Positions 8,217 to 18,300 of a stretch of 64,000 nt of DNA are shown here, piece after piece. The position numbers were made by a program, and so were the translations under genes. Position 1 is the stretch's first letter; each line of letters starts with the position of its first letter. The stretch comes from Ruminococcus flavefaciens ATCC 19208 (GTDB lineage: Bacteria > Bacillota > Clostridia > Oscillospirales > Ruminococcaceae): NCBI RefSeq assembly GCF_000518765.1, contig NZ_JAEF01000017.1, positions 78,121-142,120 of the forward strand, given 5' to 3'. The notes under the pieces are model-generated. The model was given only the letters and a program-made list of their open reading frames with translations, did no database searches and was not told where the DNA came from.

Positions 8217-8245
8217 TTGACTTTTTTCTTTTAAAGCGTTATACT
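8217..8245 (+). promoter_or_regulatory. Sigma-A promoter of tyrA
   Basis: TTGACT (8217-8222), a 17-nt spacer and TATACT (8240-8245); the tyrA start follows about 34 nt downstream. Confidence 0.75.
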
Positions 8246-8279
8246 TTAAATGATAAAAGAATATCGGAGGTATTTTGCA

Positions 8280-9131
8280 ATGAAAATTCTTGTTGTCGGA
8301 CTTGGTCTTATAGGCGGATCATTATGTAAGGCACTGAAAAAATATACTTATCACACTGTTGTCGGCTGTGATCTTAACCATGATATAGAAAATGCTGCAC
8401 TTCGTGACGTTGCGCTTGATGAAGTTTTTGACGGTAATTATAACGGCTATGATCTTATTATAGCTGCTCTTTTCCCTGAGGGAACGGAGAGATTTTTCAG
8501 AGATCACGCTGCCGAGATAAGCAAAAACACTCTTATTACCGACGTATGCGGTATTAAGGGCGCATTTTCTGAGCGCATGAAAAAAATAGCTGAGACAAAC
8601 GGACTCAGATATGTAGGTATCCACCCGATGGCAGGAAAGGAGTTCGGCGGATATTACAACAGTACAGCGGATCTGTTCGTAAAAGCCAATTTTATTGTTG
8701 CTCCGTTTGATGACAGCAGAGAAGAGGATACGGAATTACTGAGAAAGCTTGCAGCGGAAGTCGGAGCAGGCAAGATAGTTGTTACTTCTCCCGAGAATCA
8801 CGATAAAATGATAGCTTATACATCACAGCTTGCTCATATCGTATCCAGCGCATATGTAAAGAGCCCCGAGCTTGGACTTGAATGCGGATTCAGCGGCGGA
8901 AGCTTTCAGGATATGACAAGAATAGCTACTATGAATGAAAGAATGTGGACCGACCTCTTTATGCAGAATAAGGAAAACCTTCAGTATGAGCTTGATATAC
9001 TTATCGGCAACCTTATGAAGTACAGTGAGGCACTGAAAAAATCAGATGCAGATACTATGCGTGCGCTCATTGCGGAAGGTCGTGAGCTTAAAGAAGAGAA
9101 CCTCAGACACAGAGTCGGTCAGCCTAACTAA
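8280..9131 (+). CDS. tyrA: Prephenate dehydrogenase
   Basis: 283 aa. NAD(P)-dependent oxidative decarboxylation of prephenate to 4-hydroxyphenylpyruvate for tyrosine synthesis. The Rossmann motif GLGLIGGSL is at residues 7-15 and the diagnostic HPMAGKE at about 116-122; a helical C-terminal half follows, with no ACT domain. Start chosen at 8280, 9 nt after CGGAGG, rather than an in-frame ATG at 8250 that lies close to the -10. The stop overlaps that of the convergent pseudouridine synthase gene. Confidence 0.93.
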   Translation: MKILVVGLGLIGGSLCKALKKYTYHTVVGCDLNHDIENAALRDVALDEVFDGNYNGYDLIIAALFPEGTERFFRDHAAEISKNTLITDVCGIKGAFSERMKKIAETNGLRYVGIHPMAGKEFGGYYNSTADLFVKANFIVAPFDDSREEDTELLRKLAAEVGAGKIVVTSPENHDKMIAYTSQLAHIVSSAYVKSPELGLECGFSGGSFQDMTRIATMNERMWTDLFMQNKENLQYELDILIGNLMKYSEALKKSDADTMRALIAEGRELKEENLRHRVGQPN

Positions 9132-10075
9132 AAGAGCTTTTTTTCAAAATCAGGTGTGGGTGCTTTTATGTTTAATGCATTGAGATAATGCATATCAGAG
9201 CTTTCAGGAATATGAAATTCAAGCGAAAAGGCACATAGTGCCTGACGGAAGGTGCTGTACCTTTTGTTTACAGCGACTATTCCGTATTTTCCGTCACCGA
9301 GGATAGGTGCACCGATATGTGCAAGATGAGCACGTATCTGGTGAGTCCTTCCCGTATAGAGTTTTACTTCCACAAGGGACAGCTGACCTTTTTCCTTGAG
9401 AACGCGATATCCTGTTTTTATTGGTTTATAACCGTCAATAGGCGAGTCGGAGATCTTTACAAGATTTCTTGACTCGTCTTTTTGGTGATAAGCGGTGATT
9501 ATATCTTCTTTTTGGGGAAGCTTTCCTACAGCTATGCAATGGTATATTTTATGTACATTTCCAGTGCGTATTGCTTCATTTATAGTTCTAAGGGCTGCTG
9601 CTGTCTTAGCGGCTGTAACAAGTCCGCAGGTGTTTCTGTCAAGGCGGCTGCAAAGAGCAGGTGCAAATGAGCTTTCGGAATCGGGAAGGTATTCTTTTTT
9701 ATTATATAAATAGTGCTTTATCCTGTCAATAAGAGTTTCAGTCATGGGGCTGCCGTTTGAGTGAGAATCGAGACCTACGGGCTTGTTCACTATGAGAACG
9801 TTTTCATCTTCATAAACTATGTCAAGTTCGGGTGAACATTTCAGGAAATTCATATCATGTTTTTTCGCGGCAGAAACTTCGTCCTTGACATAAATTGTTA
9901 TAACGTCTCCTGTATTGAGGCGGTCTGAGATATTACATCTCTTACCGTTTATCTTTATGTCCTTTTTGCGAATAAGTCGATACATCATACTTTTAGGAAG
10001 ATCAGGGAGAGCTTTTGCAACAAATTTATCTACTCTCTGACCACTGTCATTGTCATTAATTACAAATTCTTTCAT
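9128..10075 (-). CDS. RluC/RluD-family pseudouridine synthase
   Basis: 315 aa. An N-terminal S4 RNA-binding domain (about residues 12-70) is followed by the synthase domain with the catalytic Asp in SRLDRNTCGLV and the later RTHQIRAHLAHIGAPILGD motif. It modifies uridines in rRNA, probably 23S; the exact position cannot be stated. A GGGAG site lies 8 nt before the ATG. Confidence 0.9.
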   Translation of the reverse strand: MKEFVINDNDSGQRVDKFVAKALPDLPKSMMYRLIRKKDIKINGKRCNISDRLNTGDVITIYVKDEVSAAKKHDMNFLKCSPELDIVYEDENVLIVNKPVGLDSHSNGSPMTETLIDRIKHYLYNKKEYLPDSESSFAPALCSRLDRNTCGLVTAAKTAAALRTINEAIRTGNVHKIYHCIAVGKLPQKEDIITAYHQKDESRNLVKISDSPIDGYKPIKTGYRVLKEKGQLSLVEVKLYTGRTHQIRAHLAHIGAPILGDGKYGIVAVNKRYSTFRQALCAFSLEFHIPESSDMHYLNALNIKAPTPDFEKKLF

Positions 10076-10091
10076 TTTTCATCTCCCAAAT

Positions 10092-10153
10092 GTTACAAAA
10101 AAGTATCTATAAGTTACAAAAAAAAATCCTGTTTTTCTTCATACCTTACAAAA
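10092..10153. promoter_or_regulatory. Three phased TTACAAAA repeats
   Basis: GTTACAAAA at 10092 and 10113 and CTTACAAAA at 10145. The spacings are 21 and 32 nt, close to two and three helical turns. They lie between the divergent pseudouridine synthase and lysozyme genes, so may be an operator for either. Confidence 0.35.
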
Positions 10154-10188
10154 TTTAATGTTTAAATCTTCTTTTTCAGCTTTAGAGG

Positions 10189-10217
10189 TTGAATTATATC
10201 TGAAAAAATGTTATAAT
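10189..10217 (+). promoter_or_regulatory. Sigma-A promoter of the GH25 gene
   Basis: TTGAAT (10189-10194), 17 nt, TATAAT (10212-10217). A 5' UTR inverted repeat (10229-10261; AAACGTTCACAA with TTGTGACGTTT, one bulge) follows. Confidence 0.8.
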
Positions 10218-10283
10218 ATACAAAATTGAAACGTTCACAATGTTTTCTTTTTGTGACGTTTACGAAAAGGAGTTAGATCAGCC

Positions 10284-11900
10284 ATGGGCAAATTAAAAAG
10301 CTTGCTTTCAGTATTGATATGCAGTACTGTTATGTGTTCGGTTACAGCGTTGCAGGCTTTCGCTGCGAACAATCCTGTTACTGATATATATGATAGCACA
10401 ATTTTTGAAGAAAGTAAAGAGTCGGGCAGCCAGGGAATATCATCAAACGTATGGGCTGTCGGAAGCTCGTCAGATGTAAAACTTGATACTGCGGAGCCTG
10501 CTGTTGAAGCAGTATCTGAAACGCCATTCAATGTATTTGATATTTATGATGCACATCAGAAGTATGTGAAGCTTCATGCGGGCGATCCCGAGCTTATGTA
10601 CAGAAATTCCGAAGGCATTGATGTTTCTTATGCACAGGGCAAGATCGACTGGAAAACTGTAAAGGCAAGCGGAATTGATTTCGCTATTATAAGAGCAGGC
10701 TACGGTAATGCATATAAGTATCCCAATCAGATCGACACATGGTTCAAATATAATATTGAAGAAGCCCAGAAGGTCGGCATGAATGTTGGTATCTACTGGT
10801 ACAGCTATGCTGATAATGCTGAAGATGCTCGTCAGGAAGCAGAGGGCTGTTATCAGATCATAAAGGATTATACCATTCAGTATCCTGTTTATTTTGATAT
10901 TGAAGAGCCAAAGCATAAGAAGATGTCAACTGCTGAGGTATCTGCTATGATAGACACTTTCTGCTCAACTATCGAGTCAAAGGGATATCGTGCAGGCGTA
11001 TACAGCTTTTCAAGTCTGCTGACAACTAAGGTATATCAGCAGATACTTGACAAATATGATGTGTGGGTAGCTCACTGGAACGTTAAAGTTCCCGGATATA
11101 CAGGAAATTACGGTATGTGGCAGCATAGTGATTGCGGAAGAGTCAACGGTATTGATACAGTTGTTGATCTCGATCATTGCTACATAAATTATCCTTATAT
11201 TATTTCACCTGATACTTATGATCCAGATGGAACAGAGACAAATGTTTCTTCTGTAGAACACCCTGCATCAACAGATAAGGTCGTTGCTAAAGGAATTGAT
11301 GTTTCGGTATGGCAGGCTAAGATAGATTGGGACAAGGTTGCACAGTCAGGTGTAGACTATGCTATAGTACGTGCAGGCTACGGTAATCTTGCTTCTCAGA
11401 AGGATAAGTATTTTGAGGCAAATATCGAAGGTGCAGCAAAGGTTGGCATCGATTGCGGAGTATATTGGTACAGCTATGCTTCATCTCCGGAGGACGCAGT
11501 TCTTGAGGCTGAAGCTTGCTACGAAGTAATAAAGGGTAAGAAATTTGCATATCCTGTATATTACAGCCTTGAAGATGTCTGTCTTAATTCACTGAGCAAC
11601 AAGGAGCTTTCCGACATTGCAAAGGCTTTCTGTTCAACTCTTGAGAAAAAGGGCTATTATGTAGGTATCAAGAGCAATGTTAGCTTCCTCAGCACAAGAC
11701 TTGATGAATCATTATTCAAGGCTTACGATGTCTGGGTAGCACATTACGGAGTTGCAAAGCCGGGATTTACCAAAAACTACAATATGTGGCAGTATTCAAA
11801 TACAGGCAAGGTAAACGGAATAAACGGGATTGTAAACTGCGATTACGCATATATCAATTTCCCGAAGGTTATGAAAGAAGCTCATCTTAACGGTTTTTGA
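10284..11900 (+). CDS. Secreted protein with two tandem GH25 lysozyme domains
   Basis: 538 aa. Signal peptide at residues 1-27, a linker to about 105, then GH25 domains at about 108-305 and 335-530. GH25 enzymes cut the MurNAc-GlcNAc backbone. Domain 1 keeps the expected acidic residues: D113 (GIDVS), D205 and E207 (YFDIEE), and D296. Domain 2 has D339, E430 and D520, but the Asp of the DxE pair is Ser428 (YYSLED), so it is probably weak or only binds glycan. The pair looks like an internal duplication in which the second copy diverged. Monocistronic with its own promoter and terminator. Confidence 0.92.
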   Translation: MGKLKSLLSVLICSTVMCSVTALQAFAANNPVTDIYDSTIFEESKESGSQGISSNVWAVGSSSDVKLDTAEPAVEAVSETPFNVFDIYDAHQKYVKLHAGDPELMYRNSEGIDVSYAQGKIDWKTVKASGIDFAIIRAGYGNAYKYPNQIDTWFKYNIEEAQKVGMNVGIYWYSYADNAEDARQEAEGCYQIIKDYTIQYPVYFDIEEPKHKKMSTAEVSAMIDTFCSTIESKGYRAGVYSFSSLLTTKVYQQILDKYDVWVAHWNVKVPGYTGNYGMWQHSDCGRVNGIDTVVDLDHCYINYPYIISPDTYDPDGTETNVSSVEHPASTDKVVAKGIDVSVWQAKIDWDKVAQSGVDYAIVRAGYGNLASQKDKYFEANIEGAAKVGIDCGVYWYSYASSPEDAVLEAEACYEVIKGKKFAYPVYYSLEDVCLNSLSNKELSDIAKAFCSTLEKKGYYVGIKSNVSFLSTRLDESLFKAYDVWVAHYGVAKPGFTKNYNMWQYSNTGKVNGINGIVNCDYAYINFPKVMKEAHLNGF

Positions 11901-11913
11901 GCAATGAAATCCA

Positions 11914-11948
11914 ATATGCATACCGTATTAAGCGGTATGCATATTTTG
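11914..11948 (+). terminator. Intrinsic terminator after the GH25 gene
   Basis: 12-bp stem ATATGCATACCG/CGGTATGCATAT with a 7-nt loop and T4 tail. It lies just before the addB ribosome-binding site. Confidence 0.75.
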
Positions 11949-11964
11949 TATAACAGGAGATATC

Positions 11965-14900
11965 ATGGTTGAATTCATTATCGGTCCGTCGGGCAGCGGA
12001 AAAACTACTAAGATGTTCGGGCGTATAGAGGAAAAGTGCTCTGCTGCGGATAAATTATGTATATTGGTCCCTGAACAGTATTCGCAGGATTTTGATAAAA
12101 AGCTGTATTTCTACCTCGGTGCCGAGAATTTCAACGAGCTCTTTTCACTGAGCTTTACAGGTCTCGCACGACAGCTTTTTCAGATATACGGTGATCCTGA
12201 CAGAAAAGGTGAGTTTGCTGATGAAATGGCTAAGATGATACTTGTGTATCAGGCTGTTTCATCAGCTTTGTCGCGTCCTGAGTCCCTCAGCAGCTTCCGC
12301 AGACAGAGTATGCAGAGCGGCTTTGCGGAGGAGATAACAACTCTGATACGTGATATGAAGCGTTCAGGAGTAACTCCCGATGAGCTTATGCTGCGTTCGC
12401 AGTTTCTCGACAGAAGGCTTATGGACAAGACCAATGATGTGGCAGCCATATTCCTTGAATATCAGCGATTAATGGAAGAATACGGTTTCAAGGACGAGCT
12501 TGACAATATACGCGAAGCTGCAAGTGTTGCTAATCTGAACAGATATTTTTGCGGAAAGACTGTATTTCTCGATGAGTTTGAGAGCTTTACCGCTGATCAG
12601 TATGAAATGCTGAGGGTAATGCTTTCTTCGGCTGAAAACGTAATTATAGCCTTAAGAACAGATGATGTTAATGCAGGGGAATACACTCTCTTTGAAACAG
12701 TAAACGATACATACAGAAAATTGTCGGGCATATGCCATGAGCTTGGTAAAGAGAGTATCATAACCGAATGTAATGAATACTACAGGTTCAAAACTCCTGA
12801 TCTTGAATATGTAAGCAGCCGCGCACTGAGAAATCTCAGGAATGAGCCTGACAATGCACCTGAAGCGGAGAATATCCATATCTTTGAAGCAAGAGATATG
12901 TACAGCGAAGCGGAATATGTATGTGCTGCAGTAAAGCATCTGCTGTATGAGGATCGTTCACTCAGATATCGTGATATTGCTATAATCTCAAATGATATCG
13001 CAAGCTATTCAGATGTTCTGAAAGCAGCATTCAAAAGATACGATATCCCGTATTTTCTCAGCCTTGAAAAAGCTGTTGACCATACTGCTGTCATGGTATT
13101 CTTTCTTACTCTTCTGGATATTCTCGTGAGCCGTAAATTCAGGTCTGAACAGATATTCAGGCTTCTGAAAAGCGGACTTCTTGATGTATCGCTTACGGAA
13201 GCTTCATTGCTTGAAAATTATTGCTATAAATGGGACGTTGACGGTGATATGTGGACGGAGCCGTTCACGGCACAGGATAACGAGCTTGAACTCCTTGAAG
13301 GGATAAGATGCCGTGTTACCGAACCGATCATAAAGCTGAAAAAACGCCTGAAGCGTGATAAAACAGCAGATAAGATGTGTATGCATTTGTACGATCATCT
13401 TGTTCAATGCGGTGCAGAAAAAAATACAGCCCGTCTTATGGGAGGACTTATAGATCAGGACAAGGACTATGAAGCGGCAGAGCTGAAAAGGTTATGGGGC
13501 TGCCTTATAGATATACTTGACTGTATCAACGATACTCTCGGAGAGCGTGAAATAAGCTTTTCTGAGCTCAACAGGATCATCAGATCAATGATCGGCAGGA
13601 TAAAATACTCCGTTCCGCCTCAGACTCTTGATGCTGTCACAGCTGCTTCTGCAAGAATGGCGCGACTTGATTCTCCGAAAATAGTTTTCATAATGGGAGC
13701 AAATGACGGAGATTTCCCGAATCAGATAAGTCTGCACGGACTTTTCTCGGAAGCTGATAGATCCAAGCTTGCTGAACATGGGATAGAGCTTTCTACTTCG
13801 CTGTCCGAGCTTATTGCGTCAGAGCGTCTTGTAGTATATAAGGCAATATCTGCGGCTTCGGATAAGCTTTTTATAACCTATCCGCTTTCTGATCTTGCAG
13901 GACAGGCTAAATATCCTGCGCCAATAATCGACAGGATAATAGGAATGTTCGGGGATAAAAGCATCAGAAAAAAAGATGACGATATTCCTGTTGACTTCTA
14001 TGCTGTAACGCTTCATTCAGCTTTTTATCATTATATGCAGGAGCGCAACACCGCAGATGCTACGGTTGCTTCTATTAAGAAAATGCTTATGAGCGATCCT
14101 GAGTATCGAAGAAGGCTTAATTATGTTCTCAACAGGGGCGATCGCGCTCAGAATTACAAGATAGGCAGAAGCATTATGGAGAAAATTCAGGACTTTGAGC
14201 CGCTCAGGCTGTCTTCAACAGGTCTTGAAGAGTATAATCTCTGCCACTTTAAGTATTTCTGTGATAAATGCCTCAGATTAAGACTGAATGAAAAAGTCAG
14301 CCTTGACGCAAGGATAGCAGGTGAACTTACACATGAGTGCTTCTACGGTATACTTGCTTTACGTACAAAGTCTGACTTTGTAAATATGTCATATGATGAT
14401 GTAAAGAATGAAGTGAATAGGTGTGCTGAAAAGTATAAGAACGAAACCCTTGCAGGTGATTTCGGTAAAGATGCGAAATTTGAGCTGATATTCAACAAGC
14501 TTACCGAGCGTATGTCAGATGTGTTTCTTTATACGCAGCAATCTCTTATGGCTTCGGATTTTGTGCCACATGACTTTGAGCTGGACCTTCGTGAAAGTCA
14601 CTCGGTGGTTCTTCCGTTCGCTGATAAAAAGAATCTGAGCTTTGGAGGTATAGTCGACAGAGCAGATGTTTGCAGTATAAACGGCGAGGATTACCTCAGA
14701 ATAATAGATTATAAGAGCAGCCGCAAGGAGATAACTGCCGAAACTCTCGCCTGCGGAATAAATATGCAGATGCTGCTTTATCTGTTCGCTTCAACCGATA
14801 AAGGCGGCTTATACGAAGGCTATGAGCCTGCGGGAGTTCTTTATTCTCCCGTAAGGATATCAGATGTTCATCTTGAATCACATAAGGTAGCATCAAGAAA

Positions 14901-15300
14901 CAGCAGTGCGGTAAAGTCATCATTAAAAACAAGCGGTCTTGTGCTGGGAGATATTGATATACTTGAGGCTATGGAAAAAGATGTAGGCGGAGAATTCATA
15001 CCTGTAAAGCTTGATAAGAACGGAGTACCCGATAAAAACTCTTCCTGTGTATCCGCAGAGGGTATGACACAGCTGAGAAATTACACCTATTCCAAGCTTG
15101 TAAGCATGGCGGAGTCCCTTCTTGATGGCAATGCAGAAGCAGAGCCTCTTGTTATCGACGGAAACATACCGTGTACCTACTGCGAATACTCAAATATATG
15201 TGATAATTCCGAGCTTGAACACAAAAGGACACCTGATATATCTCAGGTCTTGGAAGCAGAGGAGATACTCGGCAATAAATTCAGCGGAAAGGAGAAGTGA
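11965..15300 (+). CDS. addB: AddB subunit of the AddAB helicase-nuclease
   Basis: 1111 aa. With AddA it processes double-strand breaks for recombination. The N-terminal P-loop GPSGSGKT (residues 7-14), an inactive-helicase body and a C-terminal RecB-type nuclease domain are visible: the nuclease keeps GELTHE, GIVDRAD and IDYKSS. The AddB iron-sulfur cluster is supported by LCHFKYFC upstream and CTYCEYSNIC (C-x2-C-x5-C) near the C-terminus. The start has AGGAG 5 nt upstream. It is directly followed by addA. Confidence 0.95.
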   Translation: MVEFIIGPSGSGKTTKMFGRIEEKCSAADKLCILVPEQYSQDFDKKLYFYLGAENFNELFSLSFTGLARQLFQIYGDPDRKGEFADEMAKMILVYQAVSSALSRPESLSSFRRQSMQSGFAEEITTLIRDMKRSGVTPDELMLRSQFLDRRLMDKTNDVAAIFLEYQRLMEEYGFKDELDNIREAASVANLNRYFCGKTVFLDEFESFTADQYEMLRVMLSSAENVIIALRTDDVNAGEYTLFETVNDTYRKLSGICHELGKESIITECNEYYRFKTPDLEYVSSRALRNLRNEPDNAPEAENIHIFEARDMYSEAEYVCAAVKHLLYEDRSLRYRDIAIISNDIASYSDVLKAAFKRYDIPYFLSLEKAVDHTAVMVFFLTLLDILVSRKFRSEQIFRLLKSGLLDVSLTEASLLENYCYKWDVDGDMWTEPFTAQDNELELLEGIRCRVTEPIIKLKKRLKRDKTADKMCMHLYDHLVQCGAEKNTARLMGGLIDQDKDYEAAELKRLWGCLIDILDCINDTLGEREISFSELNRIIRSMIGRIKYSVPPQTLDAVTAASARMARLDSPKIVFIMGANDGDFPNQISLHGLFSEADRSKLAEHGIELSTSLSELIASERLVVYKAISAASDKLFITYPLSDLAGQAKYPAPIIDRIIGMFGDKSIRKKDDDIPVDFYAVTLHSAFYHYMQERNTADATVASIKKMLMSDPEYRRRLNYVLNRGDRAQNYKIGRSIMEKIQDFEPLRLSSTGLEEYNLCHFKYFCDKCLRLRLNEKVSLDARIAGELTHECFYGILALRTKSDFVNMSYDDVKNEVNRCAEKYKNETLAGDFGKDAKFELIFNKLTERMSDVFLYTQQSLMASDFVPHDFELDLRESHSVVLPFADKKNLSFGGIVDRADVCSINGEDYLRIIDYKSSRKEITAETLACGINMQMLLYLFASTDKGGLYEGYEPAGVLYSPVRISDVHLESHKVASRNSSAVKSSLKTSGLVLGDIDILEAMEKDVGGEFIPVKLDKNGVPDKNSSCVSAEGMTQLRNYTYSKLVSMAESLLDGNAEAEPLVIDGNIPCTYCEYSNICDNSELEHKRTPDISQVLEAEEILGNKFSGKEK

Positions 15301-15302
15301 AC

Positions 15303-18300
15303 ATGAGCTGGACGCAACAACAGCAGAACGCCATTGATGCAAGAGATACATCTCTTATTGTTTCGGCTGCGGCTGGAAGCGGCAAAACAGCAGTTCTTAC
15401 AGAAAGGCTTATCAAGCTCATTGCAGACAGCAGCTCAGGCGTAAGGGCAGACAGAATGGTCGTTGTAACATTTACAAATGACGCGGCTTCCGAACTCAAA
15501 AAACGTCTTGATATAAAGCTGAGAGAGCTTATAAATGAACGTCCCGACGATAAACATCTTTTAAAACAGCAGATACTTCTCCAGAGCGCAAGAATATCTA
15601 CTATAAACTCCTTCTGCTTTGACCTTATACGTGACAATATGGGCGAAACAGGTGTTACTTCGGGATTTACGGTACTTGATGACAGTGATAACAAGGTGCT
15701 CAGAGCACGTGCTATGGACGAGCTTATAAACTATTACAGTGAGAATGAGTACGAAAAGATATCCTTCATGTATGACAGATTCTGCATAAAGGACGAGAAA
15801 AGACTCATTGAAGTAATAGAAAGAGCAGATAATTTTCTTTCGTCTGTAGCTTTCAGGGATAAGTGGCTTCGTAAAGCTGTTGAAATGTATAAGGGCGATA
15901 TAAAGGACTCATATTATTTCAGAAGCCTTACGGCTTCTATGATATCAGAGCTTGAAAAAGCGCTAAAAACAGCCGATGATAATATAGGTCTTATCAGCAG
16001 GATCTTCCCTGATATGTCATCGGCAGCTGCGGTAAAGTCATATGCACTTGCGGAAGAGGACTATGACAGAATATCCGATCTTCTTGCTGTTTTCAGAACT
16101 GACAGACTTCCCGATGAAAACGAAGCGGCAAATGCACAGGCGTTCTCCGACCTTGTAAGAGTAGGAAAAACTCCGCATGACAAAGCGCTGCGTGAGGTAT
16201 ACAAGAAAAGGCGGGATCTTATAAAAAAGACTGCGGTAAAAGTAATTAACAGTGTATTGTCTGTTGAGAGCGATTACAGAGAGTGCGGAGAAGTAACTGT
16301 GATTCTTGCGGAAATGCTGAAAAAGTATCAGGAGCTTATCTGGGAAAAGAAATGCGAGAAAAACGGTCTTTCCTTCGATGACGGAGAAAGATTAGCGTTG
16401 GAGCTGCTTACCGAGTCGGATGACAGCGGAAATATTGTAAGAAGTGAAATAGCTGAGAGGATAGCTGATTATTACGACATCATAATGATAGATGAGTATC
16501 AGGACTCAAACAACAAGCAGGATCTGATCTTTAAGCTTATCTCAAAGAATTTCCGTACTGATGATAACGGAGAGCCTCTTTACGGAACAAATGTATTCCT
16601 TGTAGGTGATGTCAAGCAGTCTATTTATCGTTTCAGACTCGCAAATCCGAAGAATTTTATAAATACTCTTCACAGCTCTCGACCTTATTCGCCTGAAAAC
16701 ATATGTAAGAATCAGGCTGTTATTCTAAATAAGAATTTCCGAAGCTCACCGCAGGTAATTGATTTTGTAAATTTTGTCTTTACTCAGATAATGACTGAAA
16801 GATGCGGAGATATAAACTATACAGACGATGAAAAGCTATATTTCGGTGCAGAATATTACTCGGAAAATAATGCGCCGCAGAGACTTACCCACATTGCATT
16901 TATAAACGATGATGCAGCCGAAGATGAAGAAGCTGAAAAGCTGAATATTGAGGCGGTATATACAGCGAAGAAAATATCGGATATGCTCGGAGCAGGTGTA
17001 ACAGTCACAGATAAAGACGGCTCGGAGCGTCCATGCTGTCCTTCTGATTTCTGCATACTTGTAAGGAACAACAAGCATATAAACACATATGCGGAAGAAC
17101 TTAACAAAATTGGCATTGCTGCCAAGGGCAGCGAGGAATCGGGATATCTTAAAGCACGAGAGATAGCTGTGCTTATTGATCTGTTAAGAGTAATAAGCAA
17201 TCCGATACAGGATATACCTCTTGCAGCCGTAATGACTTCGCCTATGTATATGTTCAGTATCGAGGATATAGCCGTTATAAGGTCTTATGATAAAAAGAGA
17301 GCGCTCTTTCCGATAATACGCGGAATAGCAGACGGAGAGTATCCTGAATGCGATGATATGTTCCTTCGTGACAGATGCTGTGATTTCCTTGAATCTATAG
17401 ATGCATTTCGTCTTGATTCAGTTACCATGACTATAGGCGAGCTTATAGGCGAGATATACGACTCAACAGACTTTATATCAGTTATGCAGCTTTATAGCGA
17501 CGGAGAAAAGAAAAGAGCCAATCTGCGCGCGCTTATACAGTATGCTCAGAATTACGAAAAGACAGCTATGTTTGATGGCTCAGGCGGTCTTAACGGCTTT
17601 CTGAGACATCTTGACAGAGTATTGGAAAACGGAGACTATGCTCAGGGAAAGGTAGCAGCCTCCTCCGGTGATTATGTTTCGGTGATTACTATGCACAGAT
17701 CAAAAGGACTGGAATTTCCTTTTGTTTTTATCGCGGAAACGTCGGTGAATTTTCAGTTCGACTCTAAAATAGTTATGTGCAGTCCTGACGGAAGGATAGG
17801 TTATGTGCTGTATGATCCTGCTCTCTACAGAAAATACAAGACCTTTCAGCAGGTAATGCTTTCTGCTGAGGAGGAACAGGATACAAGAAGCGAAGAAATG
17901 CGCCTTTTGTATGTTGCACTTACAAGAGCCAAGCAGAAGCTTTTTATCAACTTGAAATGCGGCGAAAAAGCACTGAAAAGAGTGAATTCCATTGCAGAGA
18001 GCTGCATACTTCATAACGGAGACATAACTGACAGTGTATGCGAAGCGAAGAGCTTCTCGGACTGGATATGGGCAAGTATTATTCGTGATGCGTCGTTTAC
18101 GGAGATATCAGAGCATTATGAGCTTGATAAAGTACCTTCGGGCGGTTCACTAAAAAATGAAACGCGTCTTTTTGAGTACGAATTTGTTGACGGTATAGAT
18201 ATATCAGCTACGGAGCAGGACGATGAAAATGACGAAGTATTGCCTGATGAGAAACTGATATCGGATATGAAAGCCATAATCTCATATCAATACGATAAAA

